A DNA stretch of 64,000 nt from an uncultured Nitrospira sp. (GTDB taxonomy: Bacteria > Nitrospirota > Nitrospiria > Nitrospirales > Nitrospiraceae). Shown in pieces: positions 35,025 to 42,577 of this stretch. The notes beneath the pieces were generated by a model. The model ran no database searches. It was given only the letters and a program-made list of their open reading frames with translations, and was not told the DNA's origin. A program made the translations under genes and the position numbers. Within the stretch, counting starts at the first letter, position 1, and each line of letters opens with the position of its first letter. The stretch covers positions 1 to 64,000 of the forward strand of contig CABVRW010000007.1 of NCBI GenBank assembly GCA_902500785.1, written 5' to 3'.

Positions 35025-35531
35025 ATGAGAGTGCTGCTTGTGTGCGTAATAGTAATGGGATGCGGGGTGGCGTCCGCCTGGGCAAAGAGCGACCCGGCCG
35101 GAGTGCCTTGGAGCCAGCTGAGTCCCGGCGAGCAGCAGCTGTTGCAGCGGTACGGTCAGACCTGGGACCAGCTGCCACCACGCAAACAACAGCGGCTGCG
35201 TAACGGGGCGCAGCAGTGGGGGACGATGACGCCTGAGGAGCGTCAGGAGGCGAAGCAGCGGTTCAAGCAATGGCGGACGCTTCCGCCTGAGCAGCAACAA
35301 CAGCTGCGCGAACGATTTCAGCAGTTTCGTCAACTCCCGCCTGAACAGCGCGAATCGGTGCGTAATGCCCGGCAGTGGTTTAAGTCCCTGCCGCCCGAAC
35401 AGCGTCAAGAACTGCGGGAAAAATTCAAGAGTATGTCTCCGGAGGAACGCCGCGCGTACCGGCGGGAGTTTCGTCGTCAGTATGGCGGAAACGGCGGCGG
35501 ACCAACACCCGACGGGTCATTGTCGCGGTAA
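35025..35531 (+). CDS. DUF3106-domain exported Gln/Arg-rich repeat protein
   Basis: This 168-residue protein has a signal peptide (about residues 1-21, cleavage after WAK or AWA) and then about six or seven consecutive units of roughly 20 residues with a (L/M)(P/S/T)P(E/G)(E/Q) start, for example LPPEQQQQLRERFQQF, LPPEQRESVRNARQWF and LPPEQRQELREKFKSM. The protein is extremely rich in Gln, Arg and Glu and should be helical. It matches DUF3106, which is found next to ECF sigma operons. The function is unknown, and periplasmic stress sensing or chaperone activity is possible. Confidence 0.85.
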   Translation: MRVLLVCVIVMGCGVASAWAKSDPAGVPWSQLSPGEQQLLQRYGQTWDQLPPRKQQRLRNGAQQWGTMTPEERQEAKQRFKQWRTLPPEQQQQLRERFQQFRQLPPEQRESVRNARQWFKSLPPEQRQELREKFKSMSPEERRAYRREFRRQYGGNGGGPTPDGSLSR

Positions 35532-35586
35532 CGATTGGAATGATCCGATCGGATGCTCTCGAGGGCGCCCTCTTCCCTCTCCTCGC

Positions 35587-36564
35587 CTAGCCGGTACGGA
35601 TTTCGGTTCCCGAGTCGGAAGCCTCCGTCCTCCGGTGGTCTTTCACATAGACGCTGCCGGGTCGGCTCTTGGCGACCTTCTTCAATTCCGAAGCGATCTT
35701 GCTGACGTCGCCTGGGTGGGAGATGGTGCACTGTTCATTGGTGACCACGGCGATGGACAGGCTCATGATGGGAAATCTCTCGTGGTTGCCGCGACGATCG
35801 ATGGAGTCGATATACCCGGCCTGCCGATCCGCTGGGTCGTAGAAATCCGGGATGACCAGATCGAATCGCTTGATGAGGGTCTGGCAGATCGCATCGATGC
35901 TGGAAGGGTCGCTCATAAACACAAAATCGTCTCCGCCCACATGCCCCACGAACCCATCGATGCCGGTCAGTTCGCTGACCACGGTCGTGAGGATTCTGCA
36001 CGTGACCACGAGCACTTCATCGCCTCGGGCATAGCCGTATCGGTCATTGAAAGATTTGAAGTTATCGATATCAAGATAGGCCAGGGCGAAAGAGGCCCGA
36101 CTTTCGATGCGCGCCGTCGTTTCGTGAAGAATGGTGCTGTTGCCGGGGAGCCTGGTGAGGGGATTGGCATCCAGGGAGCGCTCCAGTCGGCTGAGGCAGA
36201 GGCGCACCCGTTGCGGCACTTCGTTGGGTCGGTAGGGCACCGCAATATAGTCGTCCACGCCGAGCGTCGCCCAATCCAAATCGTTGACCCGGATATCCCG
36301 CACCAGGATGATCAGCGGCAGTCGTCCCAAAAATGGGTCGGCGCGCATGTCTCGAGCCAGCGTATCTGCCGAGCGGCCGTTCGTGCCTTCGGCAGCCAGG
36401 ACGAGACAGGGCGGATCATGCACCAGTTCGTGCATGACCAAGTGCCCGGGATCCGCCGCCACCACCGCGAATCCGGAGCGCGTGAGGCCGGCCGTCAACC
36501 GCTCGATCTCGAGCGGGTCGCTGTGCAGCAACAGAATGCGCCGGTTGGAAGAAGGCCCGCTCAT
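35587..36564 (-). CDS. GGDEF-domain diguanylate cyclase with a degenerate receiver
   Basis: This 325-residue protein starts at the ATG that overlaps the HDOD stop (ATGA). The N-terminal domain (about 8-130) has the receiver pattern (RRILLLHSDPLEIERL to YIAVPYRPNEV), but the phosphate-acceptor Asp position reads CLVLAAEG, so phosphorylation as in CheY is unlikely. The C-terminal GGDEF domain (about 155-305) has ALAYLDIDNFKSFND for metal binding and the signature HVGGDDF, which is a conservative variant. An RxxD inhibitory site is not obvious. It likely makes c-di-GMP from GTP, and it could act on the PilZ proteins elsewhere in the genome. Confidence 0.9.
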   Translation of the reverse strand: MSGPSSNRRILLLHSDPLEIERLTAGLTRSGFAVVAADPGHLVMHELVHDPPCLVLAAEGTNGRSADTLARDMRADPFLGRLPLIILVRDIRVNDLDWATLGVDDYIAVPYRPNEVPQRVRLCLSRLERSLDANPLTRLPGNSTILHETTARIESRASFALAYLDIDNFKSFNDRYGYARGDEVLVVTCRILTTVVSELTGIDGFVGHVGGDDFVFMSDPSSIDAICQTLIKRFDLVIPDFYDPADRQAGYIDSIDRRGNHERFPIMSLSIAVVTNEQCTISHPGDVSKIASELKKVAKSRPGSVYVKDHRRTEASDSGTEIRTG

Positions 36565-37397
36565 AAGTAATCGTCGATAGTCTGAAATTCTTCCGTGGCT
36601 TGGGCGAGGCACTGGGCGAGACTCTGCGCGTCCAGGCCCACCAGATCCCAGGCCTGCCGAGAAAGCGGCGGGACCAGGTTATCCCCGGGGTTGCCGCAGG
36701 CCAGGCCCTTCACCAGCACATCAGCGACATGCACGATGGACGTTTGGAGCTTCGCGTCCTGGGCCGCCGTGGGGGTGTGGTGATGAAGAATGGGCTCGCG
36801 CAGACTGGTCGGCAGATGCCAGGCGCTCGCGAGCCATCCTCCGACATCGGCATGAGTCACCTCGAACAACTCTCGCTCCGTGTCCATGAGGGGCCGGGAC
36901 GTCCCCCTGGTGGCGGATGTAATCTCTCGGCCGACATCGGGCCATTTGACATACAGCACCACCTTGCCCAGGTCGTGCAGGAGCCCGGCGACAAACACTT
37001 CCTCGGGATTTTTCATCGCCGCTTTCGTCCCCAGAATGTGCGCGGTGATCGCGACGCCCAGCGAATGACGCCAGAGGTCGTTCATGCCGGCGTTGCGCAT
37101 CATGTCGAAGGCGGTCGCGCAGAGTGTGAGGCCTTTTACGACGTTCAAGCCCAGCACCACCACCGCGTGGGCGACCGACGCGATACGCGAGGGAAAGCCG
37201 TAAAACGGCGAGTTGGCCAGCCGCAAGACTTTGGCGGACAGCACTTGGTCTTTTTCGATCAGCGTGCCGATCTCTTCCGCCGACACATTGGGGCGGCCGA
37301 TCATTGAGGCGAGCTTCTGGACGACATGCGGAAGGGTCGGTAACTCACCGACTTGTTCGATTCGCCGCCGCAGATCCACTTTTCCTGAAGGATTCAT
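36561..37397 (-). CDS. HDOD-domain signalling protein
   Basis: This 278-residue HDOD protein (HD-related output domain) spans almost its whole length: LPTLPHVVQKLASMIG, KVLRLANSPFYGFPSRI, and GLNVVKGLTLCATAFDMM, with a conserved-looking GLLHDLGK (about residues 138-145). The HD pair is kept in LLHDLGK, unlike many HDOD proteins that lack metal ligands, so phosphohydrolase activity cannot be excluded. It overlaps its neighbours by 4 bases on both sides, so it is translationally coupled in the operon. Confidence 0.88.
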   Translation of the reverse strand: MNPSGKVDLRRRIEQVGELPTLPHVVQKLASMIGRPNVSAEEIGTLIEKDQVLSAKVLRLANSPFYGFPSRIASVAHAVVVLGLNVVKGLTLCATAFDMMRNAGMNDLWRHSLGVAITAHILGTKAAMKNPEEVFVAGLLHDLGKVVLYVKWPDVGREITSATRGTSRPLMDTERELFEVTHADVGGWLASAWHLPTSLREPILHHHTPTAAQDAKLQTSIVHVADVLVKGLACGNPGDNLVPPLSRQAWDLVGLDAQSLAQCLAQATEEFQTIDDYL

Positions 37398-37729
37398 GTT
37401 GATGGCGCCGGTTTCGGATCGTCGGCGATTCCCTGCCGGTTCCGGAGGTGGAGACGAATCGCCTCACGAAGTTGGCATTGAATCGGATCGTGGGCCACCA
37501 ATCGAAAGCGGTGGTCGAGTTCGGCCTCCAGTTCGTCGAGGGTTTTGCCGCTCGTGTCACCTGCGTCTCCCTCGACATAGACGGACGTCAAGCCGAGGCG
37601 CTGCAATCGGGAAAGGGTCGCGTTGTCCAACTCGGCGCCGACGGGAAGCACCACCAACCCGGCACTGTTGGCGACCGCTTTGGCGAGGATCATGCCGGGC
37701 GTGAGTTCTTCGATCACCACTCGTTTCAT
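37394..37729 (-). CDS. Small conserved protein related to HD-GYP N-terminal regions
   Basis: This 111-residue protein starts MKRVVIEELTPGMILAKAV, then has VVLPVGAELDNATLSRLQRLGLTSVYVEGD. That GMILAK...LP.GA.L...RL..LG...V.V pattern is the short region often found in front of HD-GYP phosphodiesterases. Here it stands alone and is the first gene of the three-gene operon. Its product may bind the HDOD protein or contribute a regulatory domain to it. It has no enzyme motif. Confidence 0.7.
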   Translation of the reverse strand: MKRVVIEELTPGMILAKAVANSAGLVVLPVGAELDNATLSRLQRLGLTSVYVEGDAGDTSGKTLDELEAELDHRFRLVAHDPIQCQLREAIRLHLRNRQGIADDPKPAPST

Positions 37730-37912
37730 GGGCGCGCTTGCCTGTGTTCGATGTATTCAACCGGGAGGTCAGTCATAGCGGCAATCCATGTGGTGATGAT
37801 CCACCCGTCCGAACATGAGGGCGTCCCTGTGGTCTCTATCGGAGGAAACTTCACCGATCTTGAGAGAGCGACGGAGCCGAGCACCGTCCTCGCATGGGAA
37901 GTCCGACGCAAC

Positions 37913-37941
37913 TTGACAGGGCCGGGGACATTCCACAGAAT
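37913..37941 (+). promoter_or_regulatory. Candidate promoter for the amidohydrolase gene
   Basis: TTGACA (37913-37918), a 17-base spacer and CAGAAT (37936-37941) precede the gene. The -35 is perfect and the -10 is 4 of 6. Transcription near 37948 would leave about 17 bases of leader with GGGAG as ribosome site. Confidence 0.4.
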
Positions 37942-37964
37942 CGGGCCAGCTATCGGGAGCTGGT

Positions 37965-39452
37965 ATGTCTATGAGGCGACCACAAAGCATGAAGAGCGGC
38001 AAGGGCCTGAAACAAGGCGTCTTGTCCGCGTCACCCATCCCCACCCAAGTGGTGTCGAACGAAGAGTTCTCTCCGCATCCGCAGACAGCAGCCCAGGCGC
38101 TGGTCGAACACCTGATCGATGAGGCGGCCGATCGGGCAGGCGCCGGCTTGGGCGTCACGCGGCGCGACTTCCTGCGCCGGTCCGGCGGGATGGCGGTGGC
38201 GTTCCTGGCCATGAACAGCGTATTCGGCAGATTCTTCGACGTGCTGGACGTCGAAGCGGTCGAACCGGCTGCCTTTGCGGAACGAACCGGCAACCCCTAT
38301 TTCATTTTCGACGTGCAAACACATTATGTAGGGTCGCACTACGATCCGACCGGTGCTGAGGCGACACGCAAAGGGGCGGTCACCAAGCAGGGCTTGTTGG
38401 CGTTGCGACGGCGAATCCGAGACGCGGGGTTCAATCCGAAGTTGTCCGCCGATGGAGGCACGATCGACGACCTGTCCTGGCAGAACTTCATCAAGGAAGT
38501 GTTTCTGGACAGCGAGACCTCGATCGGACTCATCAGCACTCCACCGGGGCCCTATCCCCAACAGGCCGTGGTGCCGCCGAGGGAAATGGCGCATATTCGA
38601 GATGAGGTCAACCGCCTGGCCGGTTCGCAACGGATGCTGGCGCACGGTTTGGCGACGCCGCAACTGGGTTCCAAAGACTTAGAGTTTATGGCCATGCAGG
38701 CTGAAACTCTCAAGGTGGATGCCTGGAAGTGTTACACGGGCTCCTGTCCGGTGGGCTTTCAGCAGGGTTGGTGGATGGATGACGAGAAGATTGCCTACCC
38801 CATGCTGGAACAAGCGCGAAAGCTGAAAATCCCGCGCATCTGTGTCCACAAGGGCCTTCCGCTTGGTCCGGTCCCGGAGTACAACCATCCGCGCGATCTC
38901 ATCAAGGCGGCCAAGGATTTCCCCGATCTGCAGTTTCTGGTCTATCACTCCGGCCTGCTGACGTCGGCGTCGATCGACGAGACTTTCGCCAAGACCGGCG
39001 CCATCCCTTGGACGACGGAGTTCTGCCGGATGAAACAGGCTGAGCCGTCCATTCAGAACATCCATATGGAGTTGGGCTCGACGTTCGGGCAGCTCGTGAC
39101 GGCACATCCGGCGGTCTGCGCCCATTTGTTGGGGCAGATCATCCAGGCGTTTGGGGTCGACCATGTGTTGTGGGGGACCGATTCGATTTGGTCCGGCACG
39201 CCGCAGTGGCAGATCGAGGCCTTCCGTCGGTTCACCATCCCCGCCGAACTCATCGAGCGCGATCGTTACCAGCCGTTGACGCGCGAAGTGAAGGAGAAGA
39301 TCTTCGGGTTGAACGGGGCGAAGCTTTTCGGCGTCGATGTGGGCGCAACGCGTAACGTCGTGCCATCCGACTATCTGGGACGCATTCGGATGAGTTACCT
39401 GGAGGAAGGTCCGGAGCCGAGCCATCGGTTATATGGGTGGGTACGCAGTTAG
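37965..39452 (+). CDS. Tat-exported amidohydrolase-superfamily protein
   Basis: This 495-residue protein has a late twin-arginine motif, TRRDFLRRSGG (residues about 65-75), followed by a short hydrophobic stretch, so Tat export is likely even though about 60 residues precede the motif. From about residue 100 it is a TIM-barrel amidohydrolase-2 domain: DVQTHYVG at the first metal strand (a Gln replaces one His), the KVDAWKCYTGSCP loop, RICVHKGLPLG, LVYHSGLL and WGTDSIWSG. Family members are decarboxylases or hydrolases of aromatic or cyclic acids. The substrate is unknown. It starts its own transcription unit. Confidence 0.85.
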   Translation: MSMRRPQSMKSGKGLKQGVLSASPIPTQVVSNEEFSPHPQTAAQALVEHLIDEAADRAGAGLGVTRRDFLRRSGGMAVAFLAMNSVFGRFFDVLDVEAVEPAAFAERTGNPYFIFDVQTHYVGSHYDPTGAEATRKGAVTKQGLLALRRRIRDAGFNPKLSADGGTIDDLSWQNFIKEVFLDSETSIGLISTPPGPYPQQAVVPPREMAHIRDEVNRLAGSQRMLAHGLATPQLGSKDLEFMAMQAETLKVDAWKCYTGSCPVGFQQGWWMDDEKIAYPMLEQARKLKIPRICVHKGLPLGPVPEYNHPRDLIKAAKDFPDLQFLVYHSGLLTSASIDETFAKTGAIPWTTEFCRMKQAEPSIQNIHMELGSTFGQLVTAHPAVCAHLLGQIIQAFGVDHVLWGTDSIWSGTPQWQIEAFRRFTIPAELIERDRYQPLTREVKEKIFGLNGAKLFGVDVGATRNVVPSDYLGRIRMSYLEEGPEPSHRLYGWVRS

Positions 39453-39482
39453 ATCCTGTTGTGTTAAGGAGGCAGCCACATA

Positions 39483-40166
39483 ATGAAGTGTGAGATTTTG
39501 TATCCCGGTGCATTTCCGATGGTGCGTGTGTATTTGAACGAAGCCGAGACGGTGAAGGCCGAATCCGGTGCCATGGTGGCGGCGTCGCCGACGATCGACA
39601 TTGAGAGCAAGATGGAGGGCGGCTTCCTCGGAGCGTTGTCGCGGAAGATGCTGAGCGGTGAAAAGTTTTTCTTTCAAACGCTGCGGGCCAGCCGCGGAGC
39701 GGGAGAGGTGCTTTTGGCCCCGACGGTACCAGGCGAGATCGTGCTGTTGGACCTCGACGGCGTGAATGAATACATGGTGCAGAAGGATGGATTTCTGGCC
39801 GGCGCGGAGGGTGTGAAGATCGAAAGCAAGATGCAAAGTTTCACGCGGGGGTTACTGGGCGGGGAAGGGTTTTTTATTCTGAAAATCGGCGGGAGCGGTC
39901 AGCTGATCCTCAACAGTTTCGGCGCGATTCATAAAATCGAGCTCAAACCGAATGAAGAGTATATCGTCGACAACAGCCATCTGGTCGCCTGGACTTCCAC
40001 CACCACGTACAATATCGAAAAGGCTTCCTCCGGCTGGATCGCCAGCCTGACGTCGGGTGAAGGGCTGGTGTGCCGTTTTCGTGGCCCCGGCGTCGTCTAC
40101 ATCCAAAGCCGAAATCCCGGCAGCTTTGGGAATTGGATCAGACAATTCATCCCGGTGTCGGAATAG
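39483..40166 (+). CDS. AIM24 / TIGR00266 family protein
   Basis: This 227-residue protein has the AIM24 pattern: EILYPGAFPMVRVYLNEAET, then ESGAMVAASPTIDIESKM, GGFLGALSRKMLSGEKFFF and the closing WTSTTTYNIEKASS. These proteins form a beta-helical or twisted beta-sandwich fold whose function is unknown (in yeast a mitochondrial inner-membrane relative helps cristae organisation). A good ribosome site AAGGAGG lies 10 bases before the ATG. It follows the amidohydrolase by 30 bases and may be in the same operon. Confidence 0.9.
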   Translation: MKCEILYPGAFPMVRVYLNEAETVKAESGAMVAASPTIDIESKMEGGFLGALSRKMLSGEKFFFQTLRASRGAGEVLLAPTVPGEIVLLDLDGVNEYMVQKDGFLAGAEGVKIESKMQSFTRGLLGGEGFFILKIGGSGQLILNSFGAIHKIELKPNEEYIVDNSHLVAWTSTTTYNIEKASSGWIASLTSGEGLVCRFRGPGVVYIQSRNPGSFGNWIRQFIPVSE

Positions 40167-40171
40167 CGGCT

Positions 40172-40286
40172 GGTGAAAATGCTCGTGCACTTCGTTCTCG
40201 GCTCACGACAAATCCTCAACGTACCCCCGAGGGTACGCTTCCGGTTTGCGTTCACCTGCGGCCTCGTTCACAACCATTTTGATCAG
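40172..40286. repeat. Palindromic intergenic repeat, copy 2
   Basis: This is a near-complete copy. Its central hairpin is perfect over 7 bp (CGTACCC/GGGTACG at 40220-40237, loop CCGA). Outer arms are imperfect (AAAATG near the start, CATTTT near the end). It shares CTTCGTTCTCG, CTGCGGCCTCG and CCATTTTGA with 1-95. It lies between AIM24 and the M48 peptidase. Confidence 0.65.
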
Positions 40287-40303
40287 CCTCAAGATCGCAT
40301 CCG

Positions 40304-41437
40304 ATGAACCTAGCCTCCAACGCTCTTTGCTTCGGTGATGGCTTGCCGGCGACCGGCGCGCCTTGCCATGTCACGGTGTCGGCAGATGGCCTGCGCATGG
40401 GACCGGTCAAGGGTTCACAGCTCAGCGAAGAATCCGTGGCCTTTGTCGGCATGTCGGTCACGGCCGGGGGGTTGGATCATGATCAGTTGGTGGTGTCGTG
40501 GGGAGGGGGCACCTCGGCCCGGACGGTCTATCTAAAAGAACCCGCCCTGATCATTGCCTTCCGTCGCGCGGCTCCGCCTACGTTGCTGGCGCATCTTGAG
40601 CGGGCGGCTGAGCAGGTGCGGCGTGCGCGCCACAGCCATCGGGCCTGGTGGGGCAGCGCCGTGGGAGTGGTGGTCGGATTGGGGCTGCTGCTGTGGTTCG
40701 GCTCCGATCTGATCATCGAATGGGCGGTCGCCAGGATTCCCGTCCAGTGGGAACAGACGCTCGGCGAAACGGTCTACCAGGACTTCTTGTCCAAGGAAAC
40801 GGTGCTCAAGGAAGGTCCGGCCGTCAGTGCGGTTCAAGAAATGACCCAGCGCATGACGGCTCAGATTCCCAACAACCCCTACACGTTCCGGGTGTCGGTG
40901 GTGCAGAGCCCGGTCGTGAATGCCTTCGCGTTGCCTGGAGGCTATGTCGTGGTGTTCACTGGTTTGATGAAAAAGGCGGAGAGCGGCGAAGAAGTCGCGG
41001 GAGTGTTGAGTCATGAATTGAACCATGTGTTGCAGCGACATGGGATGGAACGCATGGTGAAAATGCTGGGGTTAGCCGCGGTGGTGAGCATTCTGTCAGG
41101 CGATCAGCAGGGCCTCATCGGGCTGGCCAGGCAGCTGGGTTTGGAGTTGGCCACGTTGAAGTTCGGCCGTGAACAGGAGTCGGAGGCGGATGTCACAGGC
41201 ATTCGGCTCCTGTCTGACGCACGCATCGCGCCGGACGGCATGATTCATTTTTTTGAACGTCTTTCGGAAACAGATCAGGCCCGTGTGGAGCTCTTCTCCA
41301 CCCATCCGATGAGTGCGGATCGTGCGAAACGGTTGAACGCGGAATTAGCGGCGTTGCCAAAACAGACTCCCGAACCGTTCACCTTTGACTGGAAGACCGT
41401 CCAGAATTCGTTGCCCGCGTCTGAGCCAAAGAAATAA
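40304..41437 (+). CDS. M48-family zinc metallopeptidase
   Basis: This 377-residue peptidase has one membrane helix at about residues 120-137 (AVGVVVGLGLLLWFGSDLI) and the zinc signature HELNH (in VLSHELNHVLQRHG, about residue 235), with a third ligand Glu in EQESEADVTG (about residue 289). The first 100 residues form a beta-rich unit that is not recognised. M48 relatives such as HtpX and BepA clean up misfolded proteins in the membrane or periplasm. The stop codon overlaps the ATG of the phosphoesterase gene (TAATG), so the two are co-translated. Confidence 0.9.
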   Translation: MNLASNALCFGDGLPATGAPCHVTVSADGLRMGPVKGSQLSEESVAFVGMSVTAGGLDHDQLVVSWGGGTSARTVYLKEPALIIAFRRAAPPTLLAHLERAAEQVRRARHSHRAWWGSAVGVVVGLGLLLWFGSDLIIEWAVARIPVQWEQTLGETVYQDFLSKETVLKEGPAVSAVQEMTQRMTAQIPNNPYTFRVSVVQSPVVNAFALPGGYVVVFTGLMKKAESGEEVAGVLSHELNHVLQRHGMERMVKMLGLAAVVSILSGDQQGLIGLARQLGLELATLKFGREQESEADVTGIRLLSDARIAPDGMIHFFERLSETDQARVELFSTHPMSADRAKRLNAELAALPKQTPEPFTFDWKTVQNSLPASEPKK

Positions 41438-41937
41438 TGCTGGGGGAGGAGATGCGCATCGGGGTGGTCTCGGATACGCATGGATTGTTTGATCCGGCGA
41501 TCGCTCGACACTTGGCCGGAGTCGATCACATTTTCCACGCCGGAGATATCGGCCACAGCGATGTCGTCGAGCAGCTTGTCAGGATTGCTCCAGTCACAGC
41601 CGTATCCGGCAACGTGGATGGATTCGAGGCGAGCGGGTTTCCTGTGGAGCAAGTAATCGAATTGGCGGGTCATCGGGTTGCCGTGTATCACCGGCTGTAT
41701 GAAGGGGGCCGGCTCACGCGCGCCGGTGCCGAGTTCCTCGCGCGCACGCGCCCATCTATCTGTGTGTATGGGCATACCCACCAGCCGAAGGTCGAGTGGA
41801 AGGATGGAGTGTTGCTGTTCAATCCCGGCTCTGCCGGACCGAAACGGTTTCACCTGCCGCGCGCCATCGGCATATTGCTGTTCAGCAATGACACGGTCGA
41901 GCCGAAGCACATCATGTTGGCCGATCGGGCGGAATGA
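41437..41937 (+). CDS. YfcE/MJ0936-type metallophosphoesterase
   Basis: This 166-residue protein has the calcineurin-like set of metal motifs: GVVSDTHG (about residues 8-15), HAGDIGH, SGNVDG, and YGHTHQP (about 108-114). It is the compact phosphodiesterase class whose members hydrolyse artificial phosphodiesters and some c-di-nucleotides. The start is the ATG overlapping the M48 stop; ATG at 41452 is an equally good N-terminus because the family often begins at MRIGVV, and the GGGGGAGGAG before it is too close to be a perfect site. Confidence 0.88.
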   Translation: MLGEEMRIGVVSDTHGLFDPAIARHLAGVDHIFHAGDIGHSDVVEQLVRIAPVTAVSGNVDGFEASGFPVEQVIELAGHRVAVYHRLYEGGRLTRAGAEFLARTRPSICVYGHTHQPKVEWKDGVLLFNPGSAGPKRFHLPRAIGILLFSNDTVEPKHIMLADRAE

Positions 41938-41966
41938 CGGGCGCAGGCGAACGCGGGATTTTTTGC

Positions 41967-41995
41967 TCTACATGACCGAGAGCGTTGGCTATAAT
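41967..41995 (+). promoter_or_regulatory. Promoter for the DUF3015 gene
   Basis: TCTACA (41967-41972) and a perfect TATAAT (41990-41995) are separated by 17 bases. Transcription would start near 42002, giving a 64-base leader that ends in the strong GGAGGAGG site of the next gene. Confidence 0.45.
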
Positions 41996-42065
41996 GCGGG
42001 AGGTTCTTATATCAATGGGTAGTCGATCGGGCGGAGTCATTCACTTGTTTAAAGGAGGAGGACTT

Positions 42066-42575
42066 ATGCTGAGACAAGTTATCGTCGCGTTGGGTGTGGT
42101 CGCGGTTGTGTCACAGGCCGGGCTGGCCATGGCCGCCAATCCTGATACCGGACCAGGTTGTGGTCTGGGGAAGTTGGCGTGGGCGGATTATAAGAATCAG
42201 AAGAACATCGCGCCGCAGGTCATGATGGCCACCACCAACGGCACGTTTGGGAGCGGTACGTTCGGCATCAGCTCCGGAACGTCGGGCTGCACGAACGATG
42301 GACAGGTCATGGCGGATCAGAAGACCACGATGTTTGCGCTGTTGAACTTTGAGAATTTGACCCAAGAGATGGCGCAGGGAAAGGGTGAGCATTTGGCCTC
42401 CTTAGCTGCGCTGATGGGGATTCCGGACGAGCAGCACCCGGCGTTTTTCGCCTTGACTCAAGAGCGTTATACGGCGATGGTTCAAGCAGGTGAAACCTCG
42501 TCGGTCGCCTTAGTGAAGACGTTGAATGACGCGGTTTCCAAGAGCCCCGTCCTCGCCCAAGTCGTCAACCGCTAA
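42066..42575 (+). CDS. DUF3015-family exported protein
   Basis: This 169-residue protein has a signal peptide (about residues 1-23, cleavage after AMA) and the DUF3015 order: GPGCGLGKLAWADYKNQK, APQVMMATTNGTFGSGTF, a C-x-N-DGQ motif, then a helical half (FENLTQEMAQGKGEHLASL). It starts with GGAGGAGGAC a few bases before the ATG, the best ribosome site in the window. DUF3015 proteins are periplasmic or outer-membrane proteins of unknown role; a DUF4105 gene follows them in several Gram-negative bacteria and follows here. Confidence 0.9.
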   Translation: MLRQVIVALGVVAVVSQAGLAMAANPDTGPGCGLGKLAWADYKNQKNIAPQVMMATTNGTFGSGTFGISSGTSGCTNDGQVMADQKTTMFALLNFENLTQEMAQGKGEHLASLAALMGIPDEQHPAFFALTQERYTAMVQAGETSSVALVKTLNDAVSKSPVLAQVVNR

Positions 42576-42577
42576 TT

